DNA from: Mesorhizobium sp. B4-1-3 | GTDB lineage: Bacteria; Pseudomonadota; Alphaproteobacteria; Rhizobiales; Rhizobiaceae | DNA: 64,000 nucleotides | Assembly (NCBI RefSeq): GCF_006439355.1 | Contig: NZ_VFTG01000001.1 | Coordinates: 310,001-374,000, forward strand | Reading direction: 5' to 3' | In this document: positions 47,928 to 57,511 of the stretch, one piece after another | Layout of the letters: every line of letters starts with the position of its first letter | How positions within the stretch are numbered: the first letter of the stretch is position 1 | Position numbers and translations under genes: made by a program | Notes under the pieces: model-generated | The model's input: the letters and a program-made list of their open reading frames with translations, nothing else | The model's database searches: none | What the model was told of the DNA's origin: nothing

Positions 47928-50017
47928 GCCAGTCCAAATCCGCTGTTATTATGGATGCGCGCATCCTGGTGCCCGCCATCGGCGACGCCTTCCGCAAGCT
48001 TGATCCGCGCACGCTGGTCCGCAATCCGGTGATGTTCGTCGTGGCGGTCGTCTCGCTGCTCACCACTGTTCTTTTCATCCGCGACCTGGTCGCCGGCAGC
48101 GGCGACCTCGGCTTCACCTTGCAGATCATCATCTGGCTGTGGTTCACCGTGCTGTTCGCCAATTTCGCCGAGGCCGTTGCCGAAGGCCGTGGCAAGGCGC
48201 AGGCCGACTCGCTGCGCAAGGCACGCACCGAGACCCAGGCCAAGCTGCTCGCCAACGGCGATCGCACCAAATTCAAGCTGGTGCCGGGCACCAGCCTGAA
48301 GGTCGGCGATGTCGTGCTGGTCGAGGCCGGCGACATCATCCCCTCTGACGGCGAGGTGATCGAGGGCGTGGCTTCCGTCAACGAGGCGGCGATCACCGGT
48401 GAATCCGCGCCCGTCATCCGCGAATCCGGCGGCGACCGTTCGGCCGTCACCGGCGGTACGCAGGTGCTGTCGGACTGGATCCGCGTGCGCATCTCGGCCG
48501 CTTCCGGCCACACTTTCCTCGACCGCATGATCTCGCTGGTCGAAGGCGCGGAGCGCCAGAAGACGCCGAACGAGATCGTGCTCAACATCCTGCTGGTCGG
48601 CATGACGTTGATCTTCGTGCTGGCGACCGCAACCATCCCGAGCTTCGCCTCCTATTCGGGCGGCTACATCCCGGTGACGATCCTCGTCGCGCTGTTCGTC
48701 ACGCTGATCCCAACCACGATCGGCGCGCTGCTGTCGGCCATCGGCATCGCCGGCATGGACCGCCTGGTGCGCTTCAACGTGCTCGCCATGTCCGGCCGCG
48801 CCGTCGAGGCCGCCGGCGACGTCGACACGCTTCTCCTCGACAAGACCGGCACCATCACGCTCGGCAACCGCCAGGCGACCGAGCTCCTTCCGGTCAAGGG
48901 CGTCACCGAGCAGGAGCTGGCCGACGCCGCCCAGCTTGCTTCGCTGGCCGACGAGACGCCGGAAGGCCGCTCGATCGTCGTGCTGGCCAAGGAGAAATAC
49001 GGCATCCGCGCCCGCGACATGGCGACCTTGCACGCGACCTTCGTGCCCTTCACTGCGCAGACCCGCATGAGCGGCGTCGACATCGACGGCTCGTCGGTGC
49101 GCAAGGGCGCCGTCGATGCGGTGCTCAATCACGTCAACCAGACGACCGTCGCCGCCCATGGCGCGCATCCGACGACCGAAACGATCCGCGACCTGCAGGC
49201 GATCACCGACGAGATCGCCAAGGCCGGCGGCACGCCGCTGGCTGTCGAACGCGACGGCCGGCTGCTCGGCGTCGTTCACCTCAAGGACATCGTCAAGGGC
49301 GGCATCGCAGAGCGTTTCGCCGAGCTGCGCAAGATGGGCATCCGCACCGTGATGATCACCGGCGACAATCCGCTCACCGCCGCGGCGATCGCCGCCGAAG
49401 CCGGCGTGGACGACTTCCTCGCCCAGGCGACCCCGGAGAACAAGTTGTCGCTGATCCGCGAGGAGCAGGCCAAGGGCAAGCTGGTCGCCATGTGCGGCGA
49501 CGGCACCAACGACGCGCCGGCGCTGGCCCAGGCCGACGTCGGCGTCGCCATGAACACCGGCACGGTCGCCGCGCGCGAGGCCGGCAACATGGTCGACCTC
49601 GACAGCGACCCGACCAAGCTGATCGAGATCGTCGAGATCGGCAAGGCGCTGTTGATGACGCGCGGTTCGCTGACCACCTTCTCGATCGCCAACGACGTCG
49701 CCAAATACTTCGCCATCATCCCGGCGATGTTCGCGGTCTTCTACGTCGCGCCCGGCCAGTCCACCGGTCCGCTGCAGGCGCTCAACATCATGCATCTGGC
49801 AACGACGCAGAGCGCCATTCTGTCGGCCATCATCTTTAACGCGCTGATCATCATCGCGCTGATCCCGCTATCGCTGAAAGGCGTGAAATACCGCGCCATC
49901 GGCGCGGGCTCGCTGCTCACCCGCAATCTGCTGATCTATGGCCTCGGCGGCATCGTCGTGCCGTTCGTCGGCATCAAGGCGATCGACCTGATCGTCACGG
50001 CCCTAGGCCTCGCATAA
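47924..50017 (+). CDS. kdpB: K+-transporting P-type ATPase subunit KdpB
   Basis: A 697-residue P-type ATPase, the catalytic subunit. The phosphorylated Asp is in [13 protein letters not shown] near residue 306, the actuator motif is [16 protein letters not shown], the hinge motif is [18 protein letters not shown] and the TGDNPLTA segment is present. The ATG at 47924 overlaps the stop of the small upstream gene. It works with KdpA, KdpC and KdpF for high-affinity K+ uptake. Confidence 0.97.
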   Translation: MSQSKSAVIMDARILVPAIGDAFRKLDPRTLVRNPVMFVVAVVSLLTTVLFIRDLVAGSGDLGFTLQIIIWLWFTVLFANFAEAVAEGRGKAQADSLRKARTETQAKLLANGDRTKFKLVPGTSLKVGDVVLVEAGDIIPSDGEVIEGVASVNEAAITGESAPVIRESGGDRSAVTGGTQVLSDWIRVRISAASGHTFLDRMISLVEGAERQKTPNEIVLNILLVGMTLIFVLATATIPSFASYSGGYIPVTILVALFVTLIPTTIGALLSAIGIAGMDRLVRFNVLAMSGRAVEAAGDVDTLLLDKTGTITLGNRQATELLPVKGVTEQELADAAQLASLADETPEGRSIVVLAKEKYGIRARDMATLHATFVPFTAQTRMSGVDIDGSSVRKGAVDAVLNHVNQTTVAAHGAHPTTETIRDLQAITDEIAKAGGTPLAVERDGRLLGVVHLKDIVKGGIAERFAELRKMGIRTVMITGDNPLTAAAIAAEAGVDDFLAQATPENKLSLIREEQAKGKLVAMCGDGTNDAPALAQADVGVAMNTGTVAAREAGNMVDLDSDPTKLIEIVEIGKALLMTRGSLTTFSIANDVAKYFAIIPAMFAVFYVAPGQSTGPLQALNIMHLATTQSAILSAIIFNALIIIALIPLSLKGVKYRAIGAGSLLTRNLLIYGLGGIVVPFVGIKAIDLIVTALGLA

Positions 50018-50029
50018 GGATTTGCCCCG

Positions 50030-50593
50030 ATGTTCAAGCAACTCAGACCCGCCTTTGTCATGATCGTCTTCTTCACCGTGCTGACCGGCCTCGTCTATCC
50101 GATCGGCATGACCGGCATAGCCCAGGCGCTGTTTCCTAACCAGGCCAATGGCAGCCTTATCGAAAAGGATGGCAAGGTGATCGGCTCCAGCCTGATCGGC
50201 CAGGCTTTCGCCGGCGACCGCTATTTCCACGGCCGGCCGTCGGCGGCCGGTGACGGTTACAACGCCGCCTCCTCCGGCGGCTCGAATCTCGGCCCTACCA
50301 ATCCCAAGCTCATCGACCGCATCAAGGGCGACGTCGAGAAGCTGAAAGCCGAAAACCCGAACGCACCGGTGCCGATGAACCTCGTCACCACTTCGGGCAG
50401 CGGCCTCGATCCCGACATCAGCCCCGATGCCGCCTATTTCCAGGTGCCGCGCGTCGCAAAGGCCCGCGGCGCGGACGAGGCCAAGGTGAAGGCGCTCGTC
50501 GACAGCCATGTCGAGGATCGCGAGCTCGGCGTCCTTGGCGAGCCGACGGTCAATGTGCTGGCGCTGAACCTGGCGTTGGATGACCTGAAGTAA
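50030..50593 (+). CDS. kdpC: K+-transporting ATPase subunit KdpC
   Basis: A 187-residue protein with one N-terminal membrane helix ([20 protein letters not shown]) and a periplasmic domain. Family motifs are [17 protein letters not shown], and the C-terminal VPRVAKARG and [14 protein letters not shown]. It begins 12 bases after kdpB and assists K+ binding and complex assembly. Confidence 0.95.
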   Translation: MFKQLRPAFVMIVFFTVLTGLVYPIGMTGIAQALFPNQANGSLIEKDGKVIGSSLIGQAFAGDRYFHGRPSAAGDGYNAASSGGSNLGPTNPKLIDRIKGDVEKLKAENPNAPVPMNLVTTSGSGLDPDISPDAAYFQVPRVAKARGADEAKVKALVDSHVEDRELGVLGEPTVNVLALNLALDDLK

Positions 50594-50635
50594 TCTGCTC
50601 CGCGCCGGGGATCGACACGGTCCCCGGCGCAATTC

Positions 50636-53371
50636 ATGATTGGACTGATGCCGGACGACAGGACCGCCCCCGAGAACCGCCCCTCTCCCGACGCGCTGCT
50701 GGAGCATGCCGAACGCGAGGGCCGTGGCCGCCTGCGCATATTCCTGGGTGCCGCGCCCGGCGTCGGCAAGACCTACGAGATGCTGATGGCCGGCCGCGCC
50801 CGCCTGGCCGACGGCATCGATGTCGTGATCGGCGTCGTCGAGACGCACAGCCGCAAGGAAACCCAGGCCCTGATAGACGGCTATGAGGTGATCCCGCGCC
50901 GCCTGATCGACTATCGCGGCCAGACCCTCGACGAGATGGACATCGACGCCATCATCAAGCGTCGCCCGCAACTGGTGCTGGTCGACGAGCTCGCCCACAC
51001 CAACGCTCCCGGCAGCCGGCACCCCAAACGCTATCTCGACGTGCAGGAGATCCTGGCGCAAGGCATCGACGTCTACACCACGCTCAACATCCAGCATGTC
51101 GAAAGCCTGAACGACGTCGTCGCCCAGATCACCCGCGTCAGGGTGCGCGAGACGGTGCCCGATTCCATCATCGACGAGGCCGATGACATCGAGATCATCG
51201 ACCTCACACCCAACGACCTGATCAAACGCTTGCAGGACGGCAAGGTCTATTTCCCCAACACTGCGCAGCGGGCGATCGAGAATTACTTTTCGCCGGGCAA
51301 TCTGACGGCGCTGCGCGAGCTGGCCCTGCGCCGCACCGCCCAGCGCGTCGACGAGCAACTGCTCAACCACATGCAGTCGCACGCCATTCCGGGTCCCTGG
51401 GCGGCGGGCGAGCGCGTGCTCGTCTGCGTCGACTCGCAGCTTGGCGGGGCGGCCCGCATCCGCTATGCGCGCAGGCTCGCCGACCGGCTGCGCGCACCCT
51501 GGACGGCGCTGCATGTCGACACGCCGCGCCTTGCGGGCCTTTCCGAGGAGGACAAGGACCGGCTGGCCAGGAACCTGCGCCTTGCCGAACAGCTCGGCGC
51601 CGAGATCGCCACCATTCCCGGCCAGAACGTCGCCCAGGACATCGTGCGCCACGCGACGTCGAACAACTTCACCCATATCGTCGTCGGCCGGCCGACCCGG
51701 TCGCGCTGGCGCGAGCTGATCGAGGGCTCGCTCACCTACGATCTGATCCGCAACGCCGGCGACATCAGCGTCCATGTCATTTCTGGCGCCGAGCGCGATG
51801 GCGACACGCCGGCGGCGCGGGTCAAGGCCGCGCCCGAGCAGAAGCCATTCCAGATCTGGCCCTATCTGTTCTCGACGATCTACGTCGCCGGCGCTCTGGC
51901 CGTCGGCTCGATCCTCGACCGGTTCCTAGACGTCCGCAATCTCGCCAGCGTCCTGCTTCTGGCAGTGCTGAGCGCGGCCGTGAGCTTCGGGCTCGGGCCG
52001 GCGCTCTATGCCTGTTTTCTCAGCGCGCTTGCCTTCAACTTCTTCTTCCTCGAGCCGCGTTACACGCTGACGATCAGGGATCCCGAAAGCATAGTCGCCT
52101 TTCTGGTCTTCCTCGTCGTCGCCGTGATCGCCAGTAACCTGACGGCGCGCGTGCAGCGCCAGGCGGTCGCCGCGCGCTCGCGAGCCCGCGCCACCGAGGA
52201 CATCTATTCCTTCTCCAAGAAACTCGCCGGCGCCGGCACGCTTGACGACGTCTTGTGGGCCACCGCCTTCCAGATCGCCTCGATGCTGACGGTCCGCGTG
52301 GTGCTGCTCCTGCCGGAAAACGGCACCATCACCGTCAAGGCGGGCTATCCGCCGGACGACACCTTGGCCGAGGCCGATATCGCGGCCGCGCGCTGGGCCT
52401 GGGAGCACGATCGGCCGGCGGGGCGCGGCGCCGACACCCTGCCGGGAGCAAAGCGCCTTTACCTTCCCTTGCGCACCGCGCGGACCGCGGTCGGCGTGGT
52501 CGGCCTCGACAATGACAAGCAGGGGCCGTTGCTCACGCCCGAGCAGCAGCGCCTGCTCGACGCCTTGGCCGACCAGGCGGCGGTCGCCATCGAGCGCATC
52601 CAGCTTGTCGCCGACGTCGACCGCGCCAGGCTGGCGGCTGAGGCCGACCGGCTGCGCTCGGCGCTGCTCACCTCCATCTCGCATGATCTGAAAACGCCGC
52701 TTGCCGCAATCATGGGCGCGGCCGGCACACTGAAGGAATTCGCGCCGGCGCTGCCGGAAAAGGATCGCGCGGAGCTTCTGTCGACGGTGGTCAGCGAATC
52801 GGAGCGGCTGAACCGCTTCATCGCCAACCTGCTCGACATGACCAGGATCGAATCGGGCGCGATGGAGCCGAATTATGCGCTGCATTATGTCGGCGATGTC
52901 GTCGGCTCGGCGCTGAACCGGGCGCGGAAGATAATCGCCGAGCACAAAATAGAGACCGACATTCCGGCCGACCTGCCGATGCTCAAGCTAGATCCCGTGC
53001 TGTTCGAGCAGGCTCTGTTCAACCTCCTCGACAATGCCGCCAAATACGCCTTGCCCGGCTCGGCCATCCGGCTGCAGGCCTGGGTCGGCAGCGGCGCCGT
53101 CATCCTGCAGGTGATGGATGAGGGACCGGGCATTCCGCCCGATGACCTGGAGCGGGTATTCGACACCTTCTACCGCGTGCGCAAACGCGACCAGGTGCGC
53201 GCCGGCACCGGTCTCGGCCTGTCGATCAGCCGCGGCTTCATCGAGGCGATGGGCGGCACGATCGCGGCGGCCAACCGCACCGACCGTCCAGGCGCGATCT
53301 TCACCATCCGCATGCCGGTGCCGGCCGAGTTGCCGGCGCTCGGCGCGCCGCTTACAGACGATGCGGCATGA
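50636..53371 (+). CDS. kdpD: Osmosensitive K+ channel histidine kinase KdpD
   Basis: A 911-residue membrane sensor kinase. The N-terminal KdpD domain has Walker A FLGAAPGVGKTYEMLMAGRA (near residue 36) and DELAHTNAPGSRHPKRYLDV. A universal-stress-like domain follows, then a cluster of four membrane helices (about 400-510), a GAF-like domain, the HisKA box LTSISHDLKTPLAAIMG (near residue 682) and an HATPase with GTGLGLSISRGFIEAMGG. Two ATGs are possible (50636 and 50648), neither with a strong ribosome site. It overlaps kdpE by four bases and controls kdp transcription in response to K+ limitation or osmotic stress. Confidence 0.95.
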   Translation: MIGLMPDDRTAPENRPSPDALLEHAEREGRGRLRIFLGAAPGVGKTYEMLMAGRARLADGIDVVIGVVETHSRKETQALIDGYEVIPRRLIDYRGQTLDEMDIDAIIKRRPQLVLVDELAHTNAPGSRHPKRYLDVQEILAQGIDVYTTLNIQHVESLNDVVAQITRVRVRETVPDSIIDEADDIEIIDLTPNDLIKRLQDGKVYFPNTAQRAIENYFSPGNLTALRELALRRTAQRVDEQLLNHMQSHAIPGPWAAGERVLVCVDSQLGGAARIRYARRLADRLRAPWTALHVDTPRLAGLSEEDKDRLARNLRLAEQLGAEIATIPGQNVAQDIVRHATSNNFTHIVVGRPTRSRWRELIEGSLTYDLIRNAGDISVHVISGAERDGDTPAARVKAAPEQKPFQIWPYLFSTIYVAGALAVGSILDRFLDVRNLASVLLLAVLSAAVSFGLGPALYACFLSALAFNFFFLEPRYTLTIRDPESIVAFLVFLVVAVIASNLTARVQRQAVAARSRARATEDIYSFSKKLAGAGTLDDVLWATAFQIASMLTVRVVLLLPENGTITVKAGYPPDDTLAEADIAAARWAWEHDRPAGRGADTLPGAKRLYLPLRTARTAVGVVGLDNDKQGPLLTPEQQRLLDALADQAAVAIERIQLVADVDRARLAAEADRLRSALLTSISHDLKTPLAAIMGAAGTLKEFAPALPEKDRAELLSTVVSESERLNRFIANLLDMTRIESGAMEPNYALHYVGDVVGSALNRARKIIAEHKIETDIPADLPMLKLDPVLFEQALFNLLDNAAKYALPGSAIRLQAWVGSGAVILQVMDEGPGIPPDDLERVFDTFYRVRKRDQVRAGTGLGLSISRGFIEAMGGTIAAANRTDRPGAIFTIRMPVPAELPALGAPLTDDAA

Positions 53372-54069
53372 CAAATCAGACCGTCTCCATCCTGGTCGTC
53401 GACGACGAGCCGCCGATCCGCAGATTGCTGCGCGTCGGCCTCGGCAGCCAGGGCTATAGAGTCTTCGAGGCGCCGAATGCCAATGCAGCGATCGAGCTCA
53501 TGCGGGCTGAACGGCCCGACCTGATCCTGCTCGATCTCGGCCTGCCCGGCATGACCGGCCTCGAGTTGCTCGGCAAATGGCGAAGCGACGGCCTCGACAT
53601 TCCGGTCGTCATTCTCTCCAGCCGCACCGACGAGGCCGGTATCGTCGCGGCGCTCGAGCTCGGTGCCGATGACTACGTGACCAAGCCCTTCGGCATGAAC
53701 GAGCTGGTCGCCCGCATCCGCGTGGCGCTGCGCCACCAGTTCCAGCAGCAGGGCGAGAAGCCGGTGTTCCAAACCGGCGACCTTTCCGTCGACCTGGTGA
53801 AGCGCATCGTCAAGGTCGAAGGCAAGGAAGTGAAGCTGTCGCCCAAGGAATACGACATACTGCGCATCCTCGTGCAATATGCCGGCAAGGTGCTGACCCA
53901 CCAGTTCATGATGAAGCAGATCTGGAACGACTCGACCGACGTGCAATATCTGAGGGTCTATGTCCGCCAGCTCCGGCAGAAGATCGAGAAGACGCCGGAC
54001 CAGCCGCGCTACATCATCACCGAGACGGGCGTTGGCTACCGTCTGCGCGAGGCGGACATGAACGAATAA
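53368..54069 (+). CDS. kdpE: Response regulator KdpE
   Basis: A 233-residue OmpR-type regulator. The receiver has the acidic pair VVDDEPP, the phosphorylated Asp in LILLDLGLPGM and the switch Lys in DDYVTKPF. The winged-helix output domain carries LSPKEYDILRILVQYAGKVL and QLRQKIEKTP with IITETGVGYRL. It is cognate to KdpD by overlap and order and should activate the kdp promoter upstream of 45778. Confidence 0.95.
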   Translation: MTNQTVSILVVDDEPPIRRLLRVGLGSQGYRVFEAPNANAAIELMRAERPDLILLDLGLPGMTGLELLGKWRSDGLDIPVVILSSRTDEAGIVAALELGADDYVTKPFGMNELVARIRVALRHQFQQQGEKPVFQTGDLSVDLVKRIVKVEGKEVKLSPKEYDILRILVQYAGKVLTHQFMMKQIWNDSTDVQYLRVYVRQLRQKIEKTPDQPRYIITETGVGYRLREADMNE

Positions 54070-54117
54070 GGCACCGGCTTTCACCGATCGCCCAGATGTG
54101 GACACCCATGTCGCTGG

Positions 54118-54717
54118 TCAGTCCGCCGAAAGATCCGCCGTCCGCGCCAGCGCGCTTCCAAAACCATTGAGCGAGATGGTGAAGGAGATCGGCTGCAGGG
54201 TGTCGGCAGCCATTGCATTGATCTTCAGCGTGGTGCCGTTCTGCAGGAGCGGCGTGGTGTCGGCACCGAACGTCACCGGCACAAGGCAACCCACCGCCTG
54301 GCAGGTGTTGAACTGCAGCGTGCCGTCCAGCTTCTTGTCGTCGATCTCGAGCGCAATGCCGTTGGCCAGGGCGAGCCCGAAGGGCAGCGCCAGCGTGCCT
54401 GTGGCGTCCTGGCCGGTCTTGGTCGTCAATTCGATCGCCAGCAGCCGCTGGCCGCTTTGCTTGTTGAACTGCTGATGCGACAGGCTGCAGACTTTGTTGG
54501 TGCCGGTGACCTGGCAGTTGACCGTCCAGTCGCCATGCGTTTCCGACAGCGCCGAGGCGCCACCCGGCAGTTGCGGCTTGGCCGCCGCGTCGGCGGGCTG
54601 GGCCGCGGGCGCAGCCACCTTGTCGCCCTTGTTCTGCGCGGCAAACCCGGCCGCCGGTACACCGACAATGCAGGCGGCTGCCAGGATCGCCGCGATAGAC
54701 TTATATCTAACTTTCAT
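54118..54717 (-). CDS. Invasion-associated locus B (IalB) family protein
   Basis: A 199-residue periplasmic or outer-membrane-associated protein. The signal peptide is KSIAAILAAACIVGVPAAGF with cleavage near FAAQN, followed by an Ala/Pro-rich linker (about 30 residues) and the IalB domain. That domain has the typical opening ETHGDWTVNCQV, a disulphide-type pattern (NKVCSLSHQQF, later TCQAVGCLVPV), and ends in beta strands. The family is widespread in Hyphomicrobiales and named for a Bartonella invasion factor; a general envelope function is likely in this organism. It is convergent with kdpE. Confidence 0.87.
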   Translation of the reverse strand: MKVRYKSIAAILAAACIVGVPAAGFAAQNKGDKVAAPAAQPADAAAKPQLPGGASALSETHGDWTVNCQVTGTNKVCSLSHQQFNKQSGQRLLAIELTTKTGQDATGTLALPFGLALANGIALEIDDKKLDGTLQFNTCQAVGCLVPVTFGADTTPLLQNGTTLKINAMAADTLQPISFTISLNGFGSALARTADLSAD

Positions 54718-54922
54718 CGAATCCCTCTAAACCAACCGGCCAGTCGCGTGGACGGGGCGGAGCCGCGTGATAGAGCCGCCTACCGTCGCCGCCGTCAAGT
54801 GCAATGCTGGAGCACAGGCCGGATTTTCTTCGGCATGACAATCGATCAACTGACTGTGGCACCACCGGTCGAACGCCCTATATTTAAGGTGGACCCGTAT
54901 TTTTCATGCAGGTGAAGAAGCC

Positions 54923-55228
54923 ATGATGCAATCTCGTCTATCGGCGTTTCTGATATCAGCTGCCCTGGCGGCCACCGGCTTGTTGGGCACTGCTTCCTGG
55001 GCGTCGGCGCAAATCGTCATCCCGACGAACCGCAACGCATTGGTGCAGCAGAACGAGTTGCAGCAGTTGCAGAACCGGTTGCAGCGGCAGCAATACCAGC
55101 AACAGCAGCAAATCTATCGCGAGCTCGACCGGCCGACCGCGCGCCAGCCTCAGCCCGATGTGCCGGTATACGACAAGACATGCCGGATGGAAGCGGTCGG
55201 CAACACGATTTCCAGGGTTTGCCGCTGA
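54923..55228 (+). CDS. Small secreted Gln-rich protein
   Basis: A 101-residue protein with a signal peptide (LSAFLISAALAATGLLGTAS, cleavage near SASAQ-type WASAQ). The mature part is a Gln-rich helical stretch (QQNELQQLQNRLQRQQYQQQ) likely to form a coiled coil, then a Pro-rich linker and a C-terminal pair of cysteines (KTCRMEAVGNTISRVCR). Two ATGs are adjacent; I use the first. GGTGAAGAAG precedes it. I recognise the pattern of small rhizobial envelope proteins but no named family. Confidence 0.65.
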   Translation: MMQSRLSAFLISAALAATGLLGTASWASAQIVIPTNRNALVQQNELQQLQNRLQRQQYQQQQQIYRELDRPTARQPQPDVPVYDKTCRMEAVGNTISRVCR

Positions 55229-55373
55229 CATTTTGTTTTTTTCAGTTTATTAGCCGACTTACTTGCCGGCAAAATGCCGGATTGCAAGGGCGGTGGTTTT
55301 AGGGTTTGCAGGAGGGCAGGTTTTGCCGCGCAGACAGCGTGTGGCAGGGAGACTGCTCTCACCGGAATTTGGG

Positions 55374-55835
55374 ATGGCAACGACCAAGAAGAAAGCAGTT
55401 CGCAAAGCCAGGAAAGGCCAACGGATCCGCCAGGTGGCGGCCATTCCGTATCGGATGGGGGAAGACGGCAACCTTGAAGTGTTGCTGGTCACCTCACGCA
55501 GCACGCGGCGCTTCATCGTGCCGAAGGGTTGGCCGATGAAGGGCAAGAGCGGGCGCAAGGCGGCAACGATCGAAGCCCAGGAGGAAGCGGGCGTTCTGGG
55601 CAAGGCGCTGAAGCAGCCTGCCGGCACCTATTCCTATTGGAAGCGCATGACCAACGGCTTCATTCGCGTCGATGTCGCGGTCTACCTGCTCGAGGTCACC
55701 GAGGAGCTTGCCGACTGGCGGGAAGCCGCGAACCGGCAGCGCGCGTGGCTGCCGGCGGCCGACGCCGCATTGCTTATCGACGAGCCGGAGCTTTCGACGC
55801 TGCTGCGGGATTTGACGGTTCCGGCGGCGGTATAA
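55374..55835 (+). CDS. NUDIX hydrolase with modified NUDIX box
   Basis: A 153-residue NUDIX-fold protein of the diphosphoinositol polyphosphate phosphohydrolase-like type. A basic N-terminus (TKKKAVRKARKGQR) is followed by RFIVPKGWPMKGKSGRKAAT and IEAQEEAGVLG. Against the NUDIX box Gx5Ex7REUxEExGU, the first Glu is Lys and the Arg is Ile, whereas the EE pair that binds metal is kept. I use the ATG at 55374. The substrate is unknown, and catalysis could be reduced or altered. Confidence 0.82.
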   Translation: MATTKKKAVRKARKGQRIRQVAAIPYRMGEDGNLEVLLVTSRSTRRFIVPKGWPMKGKSGRKAATIEAQEEAGVLGKALKQPAGTYSYWKRMTNGFIRVDVAVYLLEVTEELADWREAANRQRAWLPAADAALLIDEPELSTLLRDLTVPAAV

Positions 55836-55982
55836 GCAATCGCCTGTCGGTCGTTCGGACGCGTCGCGGGGTGCCGGCGCAGAGCCACCTGCTGATAAGC
55901 GGCCTCGTCGCATGCGCTTCCTGCGATTGTTCCGAGGCGAACGCATCCGGGCGTTGCAGTTTGGCGCACCGTGATTCGCCGC

Positions 55983-56034
55983 TTGACTCATACATATCCC
56001 AACGGTTATACGTCATCAATAGCCAACGGGTTAT
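55983..56034 (+). promoter_or_regulatory. Sigma-70 promoter with CCAACGG repeats before arsR-type gene
   Basis: TTGACT (55983-55988) and TTATAC (56006-56011) are 17 bases apart, a good sigma-70 promoter. CCAACGGTTAT (55999-56009) overlaps the -10 box and CCAACGGGTTAT follows at 56023-56034. The repeats are placed where an autorepressing ArsR-family protein would bind. Confidence 0.6.
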
Positions 56035-56042
56035 TGATTTGG

Positions 56043-56366
56043 ATGACAACCGCCCATGACATGCTGTTCAGGACGCTTGCCGATCCGACGCGGCGCGCCA
56101 TCTTCGAACGTCTCTGCCGCCAGGGCGAGCAGACGGTCGGAGCCCTCACCGCGCAGGCCGGCGTGTCACAGCCGGCGGTGTCGAAGCATCTGGGCGTCCT
56201 CAAGGAGGCGGGTCTGGTGCGCGACCGTCATGAGGGGCGCCAGACCCATTACAGCGCCCAGCTCAAGGCGCTTGCGCCATTGATGGACTGGACGCGCGAC
56301 ATGGCGGGGTTTTGGGAAAGCCGGTTCGACGACCTGGAAGACCTGCTCAAAAGGATGGATCAATGA
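56043..56366 (+). CDS. ArsR-family transcriptional regulator
   Basis: A 107-residue winged helix-turn-helix protein. DMLFRTLADPTRRAIFERLC is the typical opening, followed by AQAGVSQPAVSKHLGVLKEA and LVRDRHEGRQTHYSAQL (wing). It has a single cysteine, in helix 2, and no CxC metal site, so it belongs to the metal-independent SdpR-like type that usually pairs with an SRPBCC gene. The ATG at 56043 lies about 25 bases after the predicted start of transcription, and the stop overlaps the next gene by four bases. Confidence 0.9.
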   Translation: MTTAHDMLFRTLADPTRRAIFERLCRQGEQTVGALTAQAGVSQPAVSKHLGVLKEAGLVRDRHEGRQTHYSAQLKALAPLMDWTRDMAGFWESRFDDLEDLLKRMDQ

Positions 56367-56767
56367 ATGAAGCCGCAACGCGCTCCGTCATCGTCGAGCG
56401 CGAGATACCTTTTCCGCCGGAAAAGATCTGGCGCGCGCTCACCCAACCGCATCTCATCGAGGAGTGGCTGATGAAGAGCAACTTCAAGCCAGTCGTGGAC
56501 CATCGCTTCAATATGAGCGCCGAATGGGGCGGTGTCGACTGCCAGGTGCGGACGGTCGAGCCCAACAGGACCCTGTCCTACAGCTGGGACACCAAGGACC
56601 TCGAGAGCGTGGTCACCTGGACGCTCACCCCGACGGGCACGGGCACGCATCTGCGCATGGAGCAGGTCGGCTTCCGCACGGATCAGGAGCCGTACTATCG
56701 CGGCGCCACGGTGGGCTGGAAGCGCAATCTCACGGCCCTGGAGCAGCTGCTGTCGCGGATCGATTGA
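56363..56767 (+). CDS. SRPBCC (AHSA1-type) domain protein
   Basis: A 134-residue START-like protein. VIVEREIPFPPEKIWRALTQ with HLIEEWLMKSNFKP is the family's typical opening; VTWTLTPTGTGTHLRMEQVG and the final helix GWKRNLTALEQLLSRID complete the fold. These proteins bind hydrophobic ligands and nearly always follow an ArsR gene, as here (ATGA overlap). Function in the cell is unknown; a role in solvent or stress response is often assumed. Confidence 0.9.
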   Translation: MNEAATRSVIVEREIPFPPEKIWRALTQPHLIEEWLMKSNFKPVVDHRFNMSAEWGGVDCQVRTVEPNRTLSYSWDTKDLESVVTWTLTPTGTGTHLRMEQVGFRTDQEPYYRGATVGWKRNLTALEQLLSRID

Positions 56768-56845
56768 GTCCGCCGAAGCTTCAAGAAACAGGCACGGGTC
56801 CTGGCGGGGCGGCAAACCGCGGGCGTAAGCAATGGAGGAACGAAA

Positions 56846-57238
56846 ATGAAGATCAAGCTGACCAGCGTCTATGTCGACGACCAGGAAAAGGCGCTCGGCT
56901 TTTATACCGACGTGCTCGGTTTCACCAAGAAGGCCGACTTCATCAACGGGCCGTTTCGCTGGCTAACTGTCGTCTCGCCGGACGACCCTGACGGCACCGA
57001 GCTGCAGCTGGCGCTGAACGACAATCCGGCCGCAAAAACCTATCAGCAGGCCATCTTCAAGCAGGGCCAGCCGGCGCTGATGCTGTTCACCGACGACATC
57101 AAGGCCGATCATGAGCGCATCAGGGCCAATGGCGGCACCTTCGCCATGGCGCCGACGGCGGTAACGGGCGCCACCATGGCGCAGCTCAACGACACCTGCG
57201 GCAATCTCATTCAGCTTTCGCAGCTGGCGCGCTGGTAG
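56846..57238 (+). CDS. VOC-family (glyoxalase-like) protein
   Basis: A 130-residue vicinal-oxygen-chelate protein: KLTSVYVDDQEKALGFYTDV with LGFTKKADF at the start, a GTELQLAL strand, and TCGNLIQLSQL at the end. The last strand carries Asn where many metal-dependent members have the Glu ligand region (GN-x-I-x-L), so metal binding is uncertain. GGAGG precedes the ATG. It continues the ArsR/SRPBCC operon after a 78-base gap. Confidence 0.87.
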   Translation: MKIKLTSVYVDDQEKALGFYTDVLGFTKKADFINGPFRWLTVVSPDDPDGTELQLALNDNPAAKTYQQAIFKQGQPALMLFTDDIKADHERIRANGGTFAMAPTAVTGATMAQLNDTCGNLIQLSQLARW

Positions 57239-57277
57239 AGAGCTCGATCCGTCTCATCGTTCGCAAGGGAGGTTAGA

Positions 57278-57511
57278 TTGAACTGGAGCAAGTGGATCAG
57301 GCAGCTTCACCGCTGGCTGTCGATCATCTTCACCGTCACCGTCATCGCCAATTTCGCCGCCATGGCCATGGGCCCGCCGCCCGCCTGGATCGTTTACTCG
57401 CCGTTGATCCCGCTTTTCCTGCTGCTGTTCAGCGGCCTCTACATGTTCGTGCTGCCCTATGCCGGCAGGCAGCGCGGCGAGCCGGCGGGCGAGCGCTCGG
57501 GATCGGCCTGA
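57278..57511 (+). CDS. Small two-helix membrane protein
   Basis: A 77-residue inner-membrane protein starting at TTG (57278) after GGGAGG. A basic amphipathic start (NWSKWIRQLHRW) leads into two membrane helices, LSIIFTVTVIANFAAMAMG and WIVYSPLIPLFLLLFSGLYM. The RQLHRW-LS start resembles PepSY-associated membrane regions. Its TGA overlaps the next ATG (TGATG), so it is part of the ArsR operon. Confidence 0.75.
   Translation: MNWSKWIRQLHRWLSIIFTVTVIANFAAMAMGPPPAWIVYSPLIPLFLLLFSGLYMFVLPYAGRQRGEPAGERSGSA

Noticed and set aside
55265..55280. CCGGC-AAAAT-GCCGG hairpin as terminator of the Gln-rich gene
   Set aside because: The T-run lies before the hairpin on the plus strand, not after it, so it does not fit an intrinsic terminator.
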